Shown here piece after piece: positions 43,701-55,640 of a stretch of DNA of 64,000 nucleotides; the first letter of the stretch is position 1, and every line of letters starts with the position of its first letter. Source of the stretch: Dallia pectoralis (taxonomy: Eukaryota > Chordata > Actinopteri > Esociformes > Umbridae). A program made the translations under genes and the position numbers. The stretch covers positions 2,639,351-2,703,350 of the forward strand of contig CM055738.1 of assembly GCA_029465975.1 (NCBI GenBank), given 5' to 3'. The notes below the pieces were generated by a model. It was not told the origin of the DNA. It did no database searches and saw only the letters and a program-made list of their open reading frames with translations.

Positions 43701-45514
43701 GACCACTCGGAATCCAGACAACTGTACACACACATTTATTTATGTTTATATTCAAGTAATTCATCCAAAACCCAGATATCCAAGAAATTGACCGATCAAA
43801 ATCTAGAAAACTGCCGAAACCCAACCAAGAGAATGGATCTAATCTCACTCAAGAAAACAGATAAGAAATGATATCCCAATCAAATAGATGAACTTGTACT
43901 TAACCATGTAATTTAACCTACAGGCTAAAAGAGGTCAAATGAAACATCCTCCATCATCCTACCTGACTTAACACTGCAGTGCACGTGTGCCTTGGACTCG
44001 TAGTACACCCAGTCGAAGCCAGCCTCCACGGCCAGCCGGCCCAGCATGGCGTATTTGTTCCGGTCCCGGTCCGAGGTGGTGATATCCACGGCTCGGCCCT
44101 CGTAATGGAGGGAGTCTTCCGAGTGGTGGCCGTCCTCATCCCAGCCCTCTGTCACCCTCAGTTTCACCCCTGGCCACATGTTCATCACGGAGATAGCCAG
44201 AGAGTTCAGCTTGTCTTTACAGCGCTATTAGAGGGAGACAGAGCGAGGGCGAAGGTGGAGTGTGTGGTTAGACATTAGAAAAAACAAGCATGTAGTGACC
44301 AAATGCTCGCCAAGTGGAAAAAGTGGACAGTTCCACGATGGACGTAGTGTGTCAAAATGGATGTATTAAAACAGACAACTTGGCACATCTTACTAATTCA
44401 CAGGTAGCCTGGTTAATAATTTGTCAATACAACCTTCAAGTAGAGGGCGTGTCTATAGTTCTGACCTCATATCAGAATCAGGCTTATTGTGCAAGTCTGT
44501 TTACGCAACAGGGAATTGGTTCTGAGGGTCCCAGTATATTGAGGGTCCCAGTATATTGAGGGTCCCAGTATATTGAGGGTCCCAGTATATTGAGGGTCCC
44601 AGTATATTGAGGGTCCCAGTATATTGAGGGTCCCAGTATATTGAGGGTCCCAGTATATTGAGGGTCCCAGTATATTGAGGGTCCCAGTATATTGAGGGTC
44701 CCAGTATATTGAGGGTCCCAGTATATTGAGGGTCCCAGTATATTGAGGGTTCCAGTATATTGAGGGTCCCAGTATATTGAGGGTCCCAGTATATTGAGGG
44801 TCCCAGTATATTGAGGGTCCCAGTATATTGAGGGTCCCAGTATATTGAGGGTCCCAGTATATTGAGGGTCCCAGTATATTGAGGGTTCCAGTATATTGAG
44901 GGTCCCAGTATATTGAGGGTCCCAGTATATTGAGGGTCCCAGTATATTGAGGGTCCCAGTATATTGAGGGTCCCAGTATATTGAGGGTTCCAGTATATTG
45001 AGGGTCCCAGTATTACACAATCACAGCATGTCTGTAAAAGTCCACATGCAGGAATCCAACCACAACAGATACATCAATAAAGTGTGCATATGACCAATGG
45101 GTTCATCCTATAACGGAACCAGAACCAGAGTGCAACATCACACCGGATCACTGCAGACATGTGCGTCCCAGTGGGATCAAAACTACCCATAGAATATATC
45201 CATCATGTTCATCATCATACCTGGGTCATGAGTCTGTCCGCAGCCGTGTTCTCCTCATCCTTAAATATAATATCAGGGTTATAGTTGGGTGTGAGCTCTT
45301 TAAACCGCTCCGAGCTCCTGGTGATCTTGCCGTCGTGCCTCCCGCTGGCACCCAGGGTCTTCTCCGCCACGTTGGGACTGAACTGCTTATACGCCAGGGG
45401 TGTGAGCTTCTTGGGCGGGCGTCTCTTCCCGTGTCCCCTCCCCGGCCCGCAGCCCTCCGTCCCGGTCCCGAGGAGCAGGGCGCATACGAGGAGAAGGAGC
45501 ACCGGGAGCCGCAT
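40065..45514 (-). CDS. ihh: Indian hedgehog morphogen, 3 exons
   Basis: Secreted signalling protein, autocleaved and lipid-modified, acting through Patched/Smoothened in skeletal and gut development (family knowledge). Exons 45514-45221, 44224-43963 and 40762-40065 on the minus strand give 294+262+698 nt and 417 residues (human IHH is 411). Signal peptide 1-21 (MRLPVLLLLVCALLLGTGTE), then the mature N-terminal Cys22 in CGPGRG, the palmitoylation site. The Hedge domain holds GWDEDGHHSEDSLHYEGRAV and AHVHCSVKS, the Zn/Ca-site region. Autocleavage is at GGCF (Gly195-Cys196), followed by the Hint domain with LTLTAAHLVF. The end LHWYPCVLHWIGRILLDPEH resembles IHH more than SHH, and slc23a3 next door supports IHH. 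Whether this is ihha or ihhb is undecided. Both introns are filled with minisatellites. Confidence 0.94.
40766..40925. repeat. purine-rich GGAGGAGAGAGGTGGGG array in ihh intron 2
   Basis: About 10 degenerate units abutting the exon 3 acceptor (CT-rich on the gene's strand). Confidence 0.88.
40926..41740. other. ihh intron 2, unique part
   Basis: No exon or array recognised. Confidence 0.55.
41745..42880. repeat. about 40-bp minisatellite in ihh intron 2
   Basis: About 28 copies with CTCAGTTAACCTGC, TAACTGGCACTTAGAATGGG or TGGCTGTCTCTTATAGTGGG. Two unit types change over from left to right. Confidence 0.95.
43130..43700. repeat. 23-bp minisatellite in ihh intron 2
   Basis: About 24 copies of CTGACCACTCACACCACAGG plus TAA, with CAACCCAGACAA variants at the left. 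Confidence 0.95.
43963..44224 (-). CDS. ihh: ihh exon 2 (core of Hedge domain)
   Basis: 262 nt, the same length as hedgehog exon 2 in other vertebrates. Reads RCKDKLNSLAISVMNMWPGV through the metal-site region to VHCSVKS. Acceptor taatag, donor gtagga, ending one base into the next codon. The Met in MNMWPG is Gln in human IHH and SHH. Confidence 0.95.
44515..45015. repeat. 17-bp minisatellite in ihh intron 1, about 29 copies
   Basis: Nearly identical units of GGGTCCCAGTATATTGA; a single C-to-T variant recurs four times. Fills half of the 1-kb intron. Confidence 0.97.
45221..45514 (-). CDS. ihh: ihh exon 1 (signal peptide and start of Hedge domain)
   Basis: 98 codons ending DRLMTQ, donor gtatga. 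An in-frame ATG nine codons upstream (45541) would add MPGSAGPGG, which is less like a hedgehog signal peptide, so 45514 is preferred. GC-rich, unlike its surroundings. Confidence 0.93.
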
Positions 45515-45840
45515 CCCACCCGGGCCGGCGGAACCGGGCACCCCGACGCGGTGGAGTGGGAAGGTGGCACCGGTCGGCGTGGTTTCACCTGCTCCCCCCC
45601 TCCCCCCGGATGCTCCCGGTTCCCCCCACGGGGTAGGTATATCAGATATGGTGTCAGCCTATCCACGCCATCCTCCGTGCGCACAGCAACTGTCCGCAAT
45701 GGGCAAAGAGTGCAGTCATTAAGACGAGGATCAACGGGTCCCGGGTCAGTGTCTCAGACCGGCCAAACGAACCGGAGCGGCTGCGACTTCTGTCTCCTCT
45801 CCCGGATCCGGCAGATCTGGGCATGGAGTTGTTACGGCCG

Positions 45841-45850
45841 TTTATTTAAA
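45841..45850 (-). promoter_or_regulatory. candidate TATA-like element upstream of ihh
   Basis: Minus-strand TTTAAATAAA about 330 bp upstream of the ihh ATG, placed to start a roughly 300-nt GC-rich 5' UTR. Suggested by sequence and position only. Confidence 0.3.
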
Positions 45851-46079
45851 CACACAGGTTCAAAGTCGATCGTCTGTCGTGAACGGTGGTCATACAGATT
45901 GTCTTCCCGATGCTGTGGTTTGGAGAGCTGTCAGTGTGTCAGAAGAGGAGGAACGAGGTCGTGTTGGTTCGTCTCCGGCGGCTCCCTCTCTCTCTGTGGC
46001 GCACACTGTTCCCGTCGGATTGGGACATCTGAGTGATCCGAGGGAGATCAGTTGCCACTCTCGACCGCACCCTGCCAGG

Positions 46080-47660
46080 CCTGCCCTCTCTATCCTCCTC
46101 TATCCTTCTCTATCCTTCTCTACCCTTCTCTATCCTTCTCTATTCTCCTCTGTCCTCCTTGGTTCTCCTCTATCCTTCTCTATCCTTCTCTACCCTTCTC
46201 TATCCTTCTCTATTCTCCTCTGTCCTCCTTGGTTCTCCTCTACCCTTATCAATCCTCCTCTACCCTGTCTATCCTCCTCTATCCTTCTCTATTCTTCTCT
46301 ATCCTCCTCTATCCTTCTCTATCCTCCTCTATCCTTCTCTATCCTTCTCTATCCTCCTCTATCCTTCTCTATCCTTCTCTATCCTCCTCTATCCCTCTCT
46401 ATCCTTCTCTATCCTCCTCTATCCTCCTCTATCCTTCTCTATCATTCTCTACCCTTCTTCTCTATCCTTCTCTATTCTCCTCTGTCCTCCTTGGTTCTCC
46501 TCTACCCTTATCAATCCTCCTCTACCCTGTCTATCCTCCTCTATCCTTCTCTATTCTTCTCTATCCTCCTCTATCCTTCTCTATCCTCCTCTATCCTTCT
46601 CTATCCTTCTCTATCCTCCTCTATCCTTCTCTATCCTTCTCTATCCTCCTCTATCCCTCTCTATCCTTCTCTATCCTCCTCTATCCTCCTCTATCCTTCT
46701 CTATCTTTCTCTATCTTTCTCTATCTTCCTCTATCCTTCTCTATCCTCCTCTATCCTTCTCTATCCTCCTCTATCCTCCATCTATCCTTCTCTATCCTCC
46801 TCTATCCTCCTCTATCCTTCGCTATCCTCCTCTATCCTCATCTATCCTCCTCTATCCCTCTCTATCCTTCTCTATCCTCCTCTATCCTCCTCTATCCTTC
46901 TCTATCCTCCTCTATCCCTCTCTATCCTTCTCTATCCTCCTCTATCCTCCTCTATCTTTCTCTATCTTTCTCTATCTTCCTCTATCCATCTCTATCCTCC
47001 TCTATCCTTCTCTATCCTCCTCTATCCTCATCTATCCTTCTCTATCCTCATCTATCCTCCTCTATCTTCCTCTATCCTCCTCTATCCTCCTCTATCCTTC
47101 TCTATCCTCCTCTATCCTTCTCTATCCTCCTCTATCCTTCTCTATCCTCCTCTATCCTTCTCTATCCTCCTCTATCCTTCTCTATCCTCCTCTATCCTCC
47201 TCTATCCTCCTCTATCCTTCTCTATTCTCCTCTATCCTCCTCTATGCTCCTCTATCCTTCTCTATCCTCCTCTATCATTCTCCATCCTCCTCTATCCTTC
47301 TATATCCTCCTCTATCCTCCTCTATCCTTCTCTATTATTCTCTATCCTCCTCTATCCTTCTCTATCCTCCTCTATCCTCCTCTATCCTTCTCTATCCTCC
47401 TCTATCCTCCTCCTCCTCTATCCTCCTCTCCTTCTCTATCCTCCTCTATCCTCCTCTATCCTTCTCTATTCTTCTCTATCCTTCTCTATCCTTCTCTATC
47501 CTCCTCTATCCTTCTCTATCCTTCTATATCCTTCTCTATCCTCCTCTATCCTTCTCTATCCTCCTATATCATTCTCTATCCTTCTCTAGCCTTCTCTATC
47601 CTCCTCTATCCTCCTCTATTCTTCTCTAGCCTTCTCTATCCTCCTCTATCCTTCTCTGCC
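46080..47660. repeat. 10-bp CT-rich minisatellite upstream of ihh
   Basis: About 155 units of TCTATCCTCC or TCTATCCTTC. A duplicated block (46240-46480 versus 46490-46740) includes the variant TTGGTTCTCC. It starts 570 bp upstream of the ihh ATG. Strict strand asymmetry. Confidence 0.97.
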
Positions 47661-48125
47661 ACTCCGCCCAGCAGGTCAGCCAACCCCAGCCACCTCAGAA
47701 ATGTCCGTCAGAACGAACGCTCGTCACACTCTGTGGCTCAGTGTTAAGGAGCAACTGCACCCAGTCTGCCTATATTGGGTCCCTATGTAGCCCCATGGGA
47801 TCGGGCCAAAAAGTAGTGCCCGGTGAAGGGGACACTGTGATGTGCTGATGCACAGCGAATCAGGCCATAGGTTGACTCCGGACTGACCTCGTATTTGCCT
47901 ATTGTGCATTTGGGCACACGTGTCTGTGATCGAGGCTATATTGAATATATTGAACGATATATTCTTAGACACATTATATGAGATTGAGAATGTTATCTTT
48001 ATGCTTGGATACTATACATGTAATACAAGAGATGTGTTTTCGAGTAAACGTTATGTTCATTGGACAGTACAAGTACTGTACAACAAAATGAAGTTTGCAT
48101 CCAACCAGAAATGCAAAGCAGCAGT
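47661..48125. other. unique intergenic sequence
   Basis: No gene or repeat family recognised. Confidence 0.55.
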
Positions 48126-48129
48126 GCAA

Positions 48130-49980
48130 AAAGAAATGGAGTTCAGTGTGAGGATGTGCAACTGACATGGATAAGTAAATGTGCAGGTATTCAGTACAGT
48201 GTGAGGATGTGCCATGACATGGATATGTAAATGTGCAGGTATTCAGTACAGTGTGAGGATGTGCAACTGACATGGATAAGTAAATGTGCAGGTATTCAGT
48301 ACAGTGTGAGGATGTGCAATAGACATGGATAAGTAAATGTGCAGGTATTCAGTACAGTGTGAGGATGTACAGTTGACATGGATAAGTAAATGTGCAGGTA
48401 TTCAGTACAGTGTGAGGATGTGCAACTGACATGGATAATTAAATGTGCAGGTATTCAGTACAGTGTGAGGATGTGCAATAGACATGGATAAGTAAATGTG
48501 CAGGTATTCAGTAGAGTGTGGGGATGTGCAATAGACATGGATAAGTAAATGTGCAGGTATTCAGTACAGTGTGAGGATGTGCAACTGACATGGATAAGTA
48601 AATGTGCAGGTATTCAGTACAGTGTGAGGATGTGCAATAGACATGGATAAGTAAATGTGCAGGTATTCAGTACAGTGTGAGGATGTACAGTTGACATGGA
48701 TATGTAAATGTGCAGGTATTCAGTACAGTGTGAGGATGTGCAACTGACATGGATAAGTAAATGTGCAGGTATTCAGTACAGTGTGAGGATGTGCAATAGA
48801 CATGGATAAGTAAATGTGCAGGTATTCAGTAGAGTGTGGGGATGTGCAATAGACATGGATAAGTAAATGTGCAGGTATTCAGTACAGTGTGAGGATGTGC
48901 AATAGACATGGATAAGTAAATGTGCAGGTATTCAGTACAGTGTGAGGATGTGCAATAGACATGGATAAGTAAATGTGCAGGTATTCAGTACAGTGTGAGG
49001 ATGTGCAATAGACATGGATAATTAAATGTGCAGGTATTCAGTACAGTGTGACGATGTGCAATAGACATGGATAATTAAATGTGCAGGTATTCAGTACAGT
49101 GTGACGATGTGCAATAGACATGGATAAGTAAATGTGCAGGTATTCAGTACAGTGTGAGGATGTGCAATAGACATGGATAAGTAAATGTGCAGGTATTCAG
49201 TACAGTGTGAGGATGTGCAATTGACATGGATAATTAAATGTGCAGGTATTCAGTACAGTGTGAGGATGTGCAATTGACATGGATAATTAAATGTGCAGGT
49301 ATTCAGTACAGTGTGAGGATGTGCAATTGACATGGATAATTAAATGTGCAGGTATTCAGTACAGTGTGAGGATGTGCCATGACATGGATATGTAAATGTG
49401 CAGGTATTCAGTACAGTGTGAGGATGTGCAATAGACATGGATAATTAAATGTGCAGGTATTCAGTACAGTGTGAGGATGTGCAATTGACATGGATAATTA
49501 AATGTGCAGGTATTCAGTACAGTGTGAGGATGTGCAATTGACATGGATAATTAAATGTGCAGGTATTCAGTACAGTGTGAGGATGTGCAATTGACATGGA
49601 TAATTAAATGTGCAGGTATTCAGTACAGTCTGAGGATGTGCCATGACATGGATATGTAAATGTGCAGGTATTCAGTACAGTCTGAGGATGTGCATGACAT
49701 GGATAATTAAATGTGCAGGTATTCAGTACAGTGTGAGGATGTGCAATTGACATGGATAATTAAATGTGCAGGTATTCAGTACAGTGTGAGGATGTGCAAT
49801 TGACATGGATAAAGTAAATGTGCAGGTATTCAGTACAGTGTGAGGATGTGCAATAGACATGGATAAGTAAATGTGCAGGTATTCAGTACAGTGTGAGGAT
49901 GTGCAATAGACATGGATAATTAAATGTGCAGGTATTCAGTACAGTGTGAGGATGTGCAATTGACATGGATAAGTAAATGT
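48130..49980. repeat. 53-bp minisatellite, about 35 copies
   Basis: Units contain ATGTGCAGGTATTCAGTACA and GTGTGAGGATGTGCAATAGA with CATGGATAAG. Variants at a few sites (AAGT/AATT, CAATAG/CAATTG/CAACTG) cluster along the array. Confidence 0.96.

Positions 49981-50020
<40 letters not shown>
49981..50020. repeat. CA dinucleotide run
   Basis: About 19 CA units directly at the end of the 53-bp array. Confidence 0.95.
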
Positions 50021-50021
<1 letters not shown>

Positions 50022-50144
50022 GACTAACATTAGATATGAACCTAGACTGATTACTATGATTAGGGAGATATTTCATAGGAAATAACCTCTCAGTCTGAAT
50101 ACATGGTTATATGCATAAATGGACAGAGGGGTGACTGTAGCTCT

Positions 50145-50455
50145 GTCTGCAGAGACACGTAGAGAGACACATAGAGAGTAGAGAGACATAGAGAGAGAGA
50201 GACACAGAAAGAGAGACACACAGAGAGACAGACACACAGATTGACAGACACATAGAGAGAGAGACACATAGAGAAACAGACACATAGGGAGACAGGCACA
50301 AAGAGATACAGACACACATCGAGACAGACACATAGAGAGACAGACATATAGAGAGAGAGACACATAGAGAAACAGACACATAGGGATACAGACACACAGA
50401 GAGACAGTCAGGCACATAAAGAGAGAGATACAGTACAGATAGACATAGAGAGACA
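50145..50455. repeat. AGAGACACATAG low-complexity array
   Basis: Irregular units of GAGAGACAGACACATAGA type; complement frames read LSLCV-type repeats and are not genes. Confidence 0.9.
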
Positions 50456-50869
50456 GTGAAACAAATTCAGCATGTAGATACTTTAATGAGACTGAAGTGA
50501 GACAGGTAGAAGATATATACTTGTGACAATCACCTAACTGTCTGCTCAATCTTTTTTATAAGGCTTGAAGCAGAACCTCTCTAAATTAGCTCCTCAAATA
50601 TTTGCCAGCCTAAAAAAAGGCCAGCGGTTTCTTACTTGTTTCGAAAGCAGGGTCCTTTACATGAACAGAACACTTACAGCTTTGGGGATTTAGCTTGATT
50701 TATTTTTTAGTATTTCTTATGCAAATACTATAACATATTTTCACCTCAGTACGGTTTTTCATGTCCCGTTTTGGAACAGAAACATTACATAGGAGGTGAA
50801 AAAAGAGAGAGTTGGAAGGAATAATGTGGGGTAAGAGAGCTGATGAAGAGGGAGAATCACAGAAAAATC
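50456..50869. other. unique intergenic sequence
   Basis: Nothing recognised. Confidence 0.5.
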
Positions 50870-51930
50870 TGATGAGTATGTGATCTCCTACCTGAGGAGT
50901 ATGTGATCTCCTACCTGATGAGTATGTGATCTCCTACCTGAGGAGTATGTGATCTCCCACCTGAGGAGTATGTGATCTCCTACCTGAGGAGTATGTGATC
51001 TCCTACCTGATGAGTATGTGATCTCCTACCTGAGGAGTATGTGATCTCCTACCTGAGGAGTATGTGATCTCCTACCTGAGGAGTATGTGATCTCCTACCT
51101 GATGAGTATGTGATCTCCTACCTGAGGAGTATGTGATCTCCTACCTGAGGAGTATGTGATCTCCTACCTGAGGAGTATGTGATCTCCTACCTGAGGAGTA
51201 TGTGATCTCCTACCTGAGGAGTATGTGATCTCCTACCTGAGGACTATGTGATCTCCTACCTGAGGAGTATGTGATCTCCCACCTGAGGAGTATGTGATCT
51301 CCTACCTGAGGAGTATGTGATCTCCTATCTGATGAGTATGTGATCTCCTACCTGAGGAGTATGTGATCTCCTACCTGAGGAGTATGTGATCTCCTACCTG
51401 AGGAGTATGTGATCTCCCACCTGAGGAGTATGTGATCTCCTACCTGAGGAGTATGTGATCTCCTACCTGAGGAGTATGTGATCTCCTACATGAGGAGTAT
51501 GTGATCTCCCACCTGAGGAGTATGTGATCTCCTATCTGAGGACTATGTGATCTCCTATCTGAGGAGTATGTGATCTCCTACCTGAGGAGTATGTGATCTC
51601 CTATCTGAGGACTATGTGATCTCCTACCTGAGGAGTATGTGATCTCCTATCTGATGAGTATGTGATCTCTTACCTGAAGAGTATGTGATCTCCTATCTGA
51701 GGAGTATGTGATCTCCTATCTGGTGAGTATGTGATCTCCTATCTGATGAGTATGTGATCTCCTATCTGGTGAGTATGTGATCTCCTACCTGAGGAGTATG
51801 TGATCTCCTACCTGAGGAGTATGTGATCTCCTGTCCAGACTGAGACAGTCCAGGCTGAGGTAATCCAGACTGAGACAGTCCAGACTGAGACAATCCAGAC
51901 TGATACAATCCAGACTGAGACATGTCTTCT
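50870..51930. repeat. 23-bp minisatellite, about 41 copies, then a short 16-bp array
   Basis: CTGAGGAGTATGTGATCTCC plus TAC, ending at about 51835, followed by five units of CCAGACTGAGACAGT. Confidence 0.96.
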
Positions 51931-53690
51931 GGCCACTGGTGTTTGTAAGTCTTTTGGAGGACTTATCATAAACAACAGGTCCCAGACAGATGTCAGGATG
52001 CATGTGTCAATCTAAAGTGTACCTGCCCCCCTCAGTTGCAGCAACGGATCTTAACCTTGATTTGTTATTGTACTGTCAATCTTCTTCTGCCCAAACCACC
52101 TCCTCGTGTTCAACTCATAATTAGGCCGACATATTCTTAATATATCTTCCCCAGCACCTCTAGTGGATAAGCCAAGAATACGTTCCTCAGGACTTTAGCA
52201 CGTTCACAGCTCAGAACCAGGTATGATTCACTCAGCATCAACCAGCGGTCTTCCTCCAGTCTTCACACATCAACATGTTTTCCTCTTTAGAGATCACAGG
52301 GACACAATTACAGAGTGGGTGGATGCCGTCTCACGGACTGTGTCCTCCTCTCTCTGGTGGCAGTAAACAGAGACACGTGGCTGGTTCCCGGCTGGTTCCC
52401 GGCGGCACACCAGATCTGCCTATTGAACTTGGCTGTTGACAATGCCTCAGAAGTGGTCGCATCTCTCCTGCTCCCAGGAACAGAGGAGGAGCGTGTCACC
52501 ACCTCCTGAAGGAGGACCGTTAAGTCAGACCAGAGTCTTGTCAGTGGGAGGGGGGGGGTTGAGCTCAATGGCACCCTATTCTCCACACAGCACCTCGTTT
52601 TTCTCCAAGGCCTCCACCGGGACTAGTGTGCGAGGCAGGGAGCAGGGTACGATTGTGGAGTGTTCCCCTGTCAGCCATGCCTGTGGATGGCAGTGGTGCA
52701 TACAGCCCAGACGGCCACCAGCCAGCCACCACCTCCTATCCTTTAAGCAGAAGCTCATTGATGTTACTAGGAGTTATTAATTTGCCCTGGGACATAAGAG
52801 TAGAGAGGGGGACGCCCTGGCCAAGACAGAGGAGGATGGGTTACGGGTTAGGAGGCCTTTCAAATAATGCCAGCCGGAGAAGCGGACTCGTTTGGCTTTC
52901 ATCTGCCTTTAGCCGGGGGTGAGTCGCGGCCCTCTTGGGTTTTAGATGGGCACCGGGGTTACCCGCGGCAACCCACCACGGACTAACCAAGAGAGGGAAA
53001 GCGGGAGGACGAGAAGAGGGAAAAACATAAAAAGAGGGAGCGAGTGTGAGATGAAGAGAAGAGAGGAAAGCATAAAAGAGAGAGAAGGCATGGTATCGTT
53101 CTGGTATTAGCTAGTAAACAACTCTGTTTTTAGTTGTTTTCTTCCCTGGAATGGGTTTTATGTGGGCCGTGGTCGGACGGATGGTCGGATGGCGTGATGA
53201 TGAGATGATGGGATCTGTGTTGTGAGTTATTTGCTCTCCTCAAGGTAATGTCACAGTAGTTTCAGCCACTTCCTGGTTTTGTTGTCTTGACAACAACTCA
53301 TGAAACCGTGGCGATTGTTTCCACAACTGTGACTCAGTGTGAGGCCCTGTATGAGCTCGGTTCTGGTATGTTTTTCATCCAACTTTTCCTCTTTCGGTCA
53401 GAGAATTCATTCAGACGAGTCGTCGCAGGTCATATGAGCTCATTTCTCATTCACCTCTTACTCACATATATCCAAATCAAGTTACGTTTGTCACATGCGC
53501 TGCTGACAAAAGTGGTGGAACAACAGTGAAATGCTAACATTTAGAGAAATAATAAACCTCTGCATCTGTGGAGAATGGGCCAGATGTTGGATAGGACAGC
53601 CCTGTCTGATCTCACTCTAGTGTCTTTTGTCAGAGGTTGGGTGTCTGTAAGCTCAGTCATGCAAATTCCTTGTAGATAGCTGTATTTATA
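51931..53690. other. unique intergenic sequence, no gene supported
   Basis: Short open frames at 52300-52920 have no recognisable domain. 52970-53090 is GAGAGA-rich. Confidence 0.5.
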
Positions 53691-53830
53691 TAGTCGGGAG
53701 TATCTTTTGTAATACCAGGAAAGCTTTTGTAATACCTGGATTGTGGGTTCAATTCCCACAAGGGACCAATATGACAGTCTTTGCGGTCATTACTGTGATT
53801 TATTTCGGATTAAAAAGTCTGCTAAATGAC
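53690..53830 (+). mobile_element. SINE remnant (tRNA-like box B and conserved tail)
   Basis: GTGGGTTCAATTCCCACAAG (box B-like) followed by TTAAAAAGTCTGCTAAATGA, the typical 3' end of several fish SINEs. The head is unclear. Confidence 0.55.
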
Positions 53831-54410
53831 CTATTCATAATTATTGACCTTACATTAGAAAATTGATTTTAATCTCTGTTGAACCAATAAAGAAAAGAAT
53901 TGGAATAGAAAAGCTGTGAAATCAGCACTGAAATAGTGACTGAAATGTGACTTGAAGAGAGACAGTGAGGTTTTATACCTGGAGTGTCAAGGACAGCCAA
54001 GCTTTCCATCACCAACAGCTTTCGTCTGCGAGTGGTTTAGGTTTTAGGCAATTCATCCAAAGTCGGAGTAGACAGAGAGACAGACTGGGAAAAAATAATA
54101 CCAGAGATGTATAAAATGAGAAGCAGCTAAAAGCGTCTAGAGCGAGTGAGCGAGCCGGCTGCAAAGAAAACAAAAGTGGGCCCAGGGGACCGGCTCACGA
54201 CTGGACGGCTGGATGGCTGCTGGTAAGTGTGGATCTGAGGGGCCACAGCCTCACAGCCGTCCTCCCCCCACCCCGCCCCGCACGCCCTCTGCTCCAGTCA
54301 GACTCCTCTCTCCTGTCCTCGCCTGGGAAGGAGGGGGTTTTGGTTGTCCCAGGTGAACCCTAGAACGGAAATAATTTGAATTCTTTATTTCTGTTTGTTC
54401 GACACTCTGA

Positions 54411-54453
<43 letters not shown>

Positions 54454-55475
54454 TACGTTATTATAGAGGCTGCAAAAATGATCAATGTGTCTGGAAGTGG
54501 TCAAAGCAGCTGATGTGTGTTGAGAATTTGTGTTTTACACACTGGCCGGTTATAAGTGGACTATGTGAATGCTAACTAGAGATGCATTCTGGGTGATTTG
54601 GCCACTGGTTGTGAAAATGGTGCTGTTTGGCCAAAAATGTGTCACAAAAAATGTCATAAAAATGTTGTCAAAACCGCTTTTGTTAAAACTCAGAATTCCA
54701 TATTCACTACATGCTACACATCCAGTCCGAAATCTGAGATTTAAAAAAGCAATGATTCAAAAAGTCACGGACTGCATCTTTAAAATGTTGTCAAAGTGTA
54801 AATGTTATCCAAAATGAGCAATGTGCAAGCACACCAAATGTGTTTTTTAATAAAAGGATTTTTTTAGGCTAATCTAGGAAATGAGAAATAATGACCACCT
54901 GTCACCGCCAGATCTGAACAGTTTACCGGGCCACAGTTTACTGGGCCATGATGGAACACAGAACACTTGAATTGAGGAAGAGGAAGATGCTGTTGTAACC
55001 AGGGGAAGTGGGTAAAAGTGAAGCTGAATGGTAAACATGTTTACGTATGTTGGCGCCAGCCTCTTGTTTATAAATCTCTGCATCCAGTGTTCCTCTACCG
55101 GACCAAACGGAGAAGCCTGTTTTTATTTTTTACTCAGTTTTTCTGGCACGAGTGCCACAGCTGTGGTGACTGCGGCGATGTTTCAGTGCTCAGAATGGAT
55201 TCGCCAGCTCAAAAACGTTCTTATTATATTTTGTATTTTACTGCACCACCACGGCCTGTGCCAGCTGAGCTCTCGCCGGCCTGCCACCTTAAATAGGCCG
55301 TGACGATGTGATTACCTCGCTGGAAACAAAGGTAAACACCAACACACGTGACATACTTGCCTTTAATATAAAGTATAAATATTAAGTACAAAAAATTCAA
55401 GGTCACGGAAAAGCTAAGCAACAAATCTGCCTCTGTTCTCCGTGTCAGTTTCCCCTGTGCAGCACTGACTCTGCT
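53831..55475. other. unique intergenic sequence with a TA run
   Basis: A TA dinucleotide run lies at 54416-54450. No gene recognised in the rest. Confidence 0.55.
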
Positions 55476-55479
55476 ACCG

Positions 55480-55640
55480 ACACCCTCAGTGTACAGCTCT
55501 GGTTCAAAGGTCAGCACCTTTCTCACTCCCTGCCCCACACCCTCAGTGTACAGCTCTGGTTCAAAGGTCAGCACCTTTCTCACTCCCTGCCCCACACCCT
55601 CAGTGTACAGCTCTGGTTCAAAGGTCAGCACCTTGAAACA
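55480..55640. repeat. 56-bp repeat, three copies
   Basis: Units contain CCTCAGTGTACAGCTCTGGT and TCAAAGGTCAGCACCTT. Confidence 0.93.

Noticed and set aside
44484..45020. Regular direct repeats resembling a CRISPR array
   Set aside because: Head-to-tail 17-bp units without spacers, in an intron of a vertebrate gene. The same reasoning excludes the other arrays.
45161..46036. 291-codon plus-strand frame
   Set aside because: Antisense of GC-rich ihh exon 1 and its 5' region; no recognisable domain, no splice support.
46033..47747. 500-620-codon frames of Leu/Ser/Tyr-Pro repeats
   Set aside because: Three overlapping frames of a 10-bp CT-rich array, a composition artefact.
52315..52922. Overlapping 60-114-codon frames
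   Set aside because: No conserved motif, no splice-site pattern, both strands open. Treated as chance.
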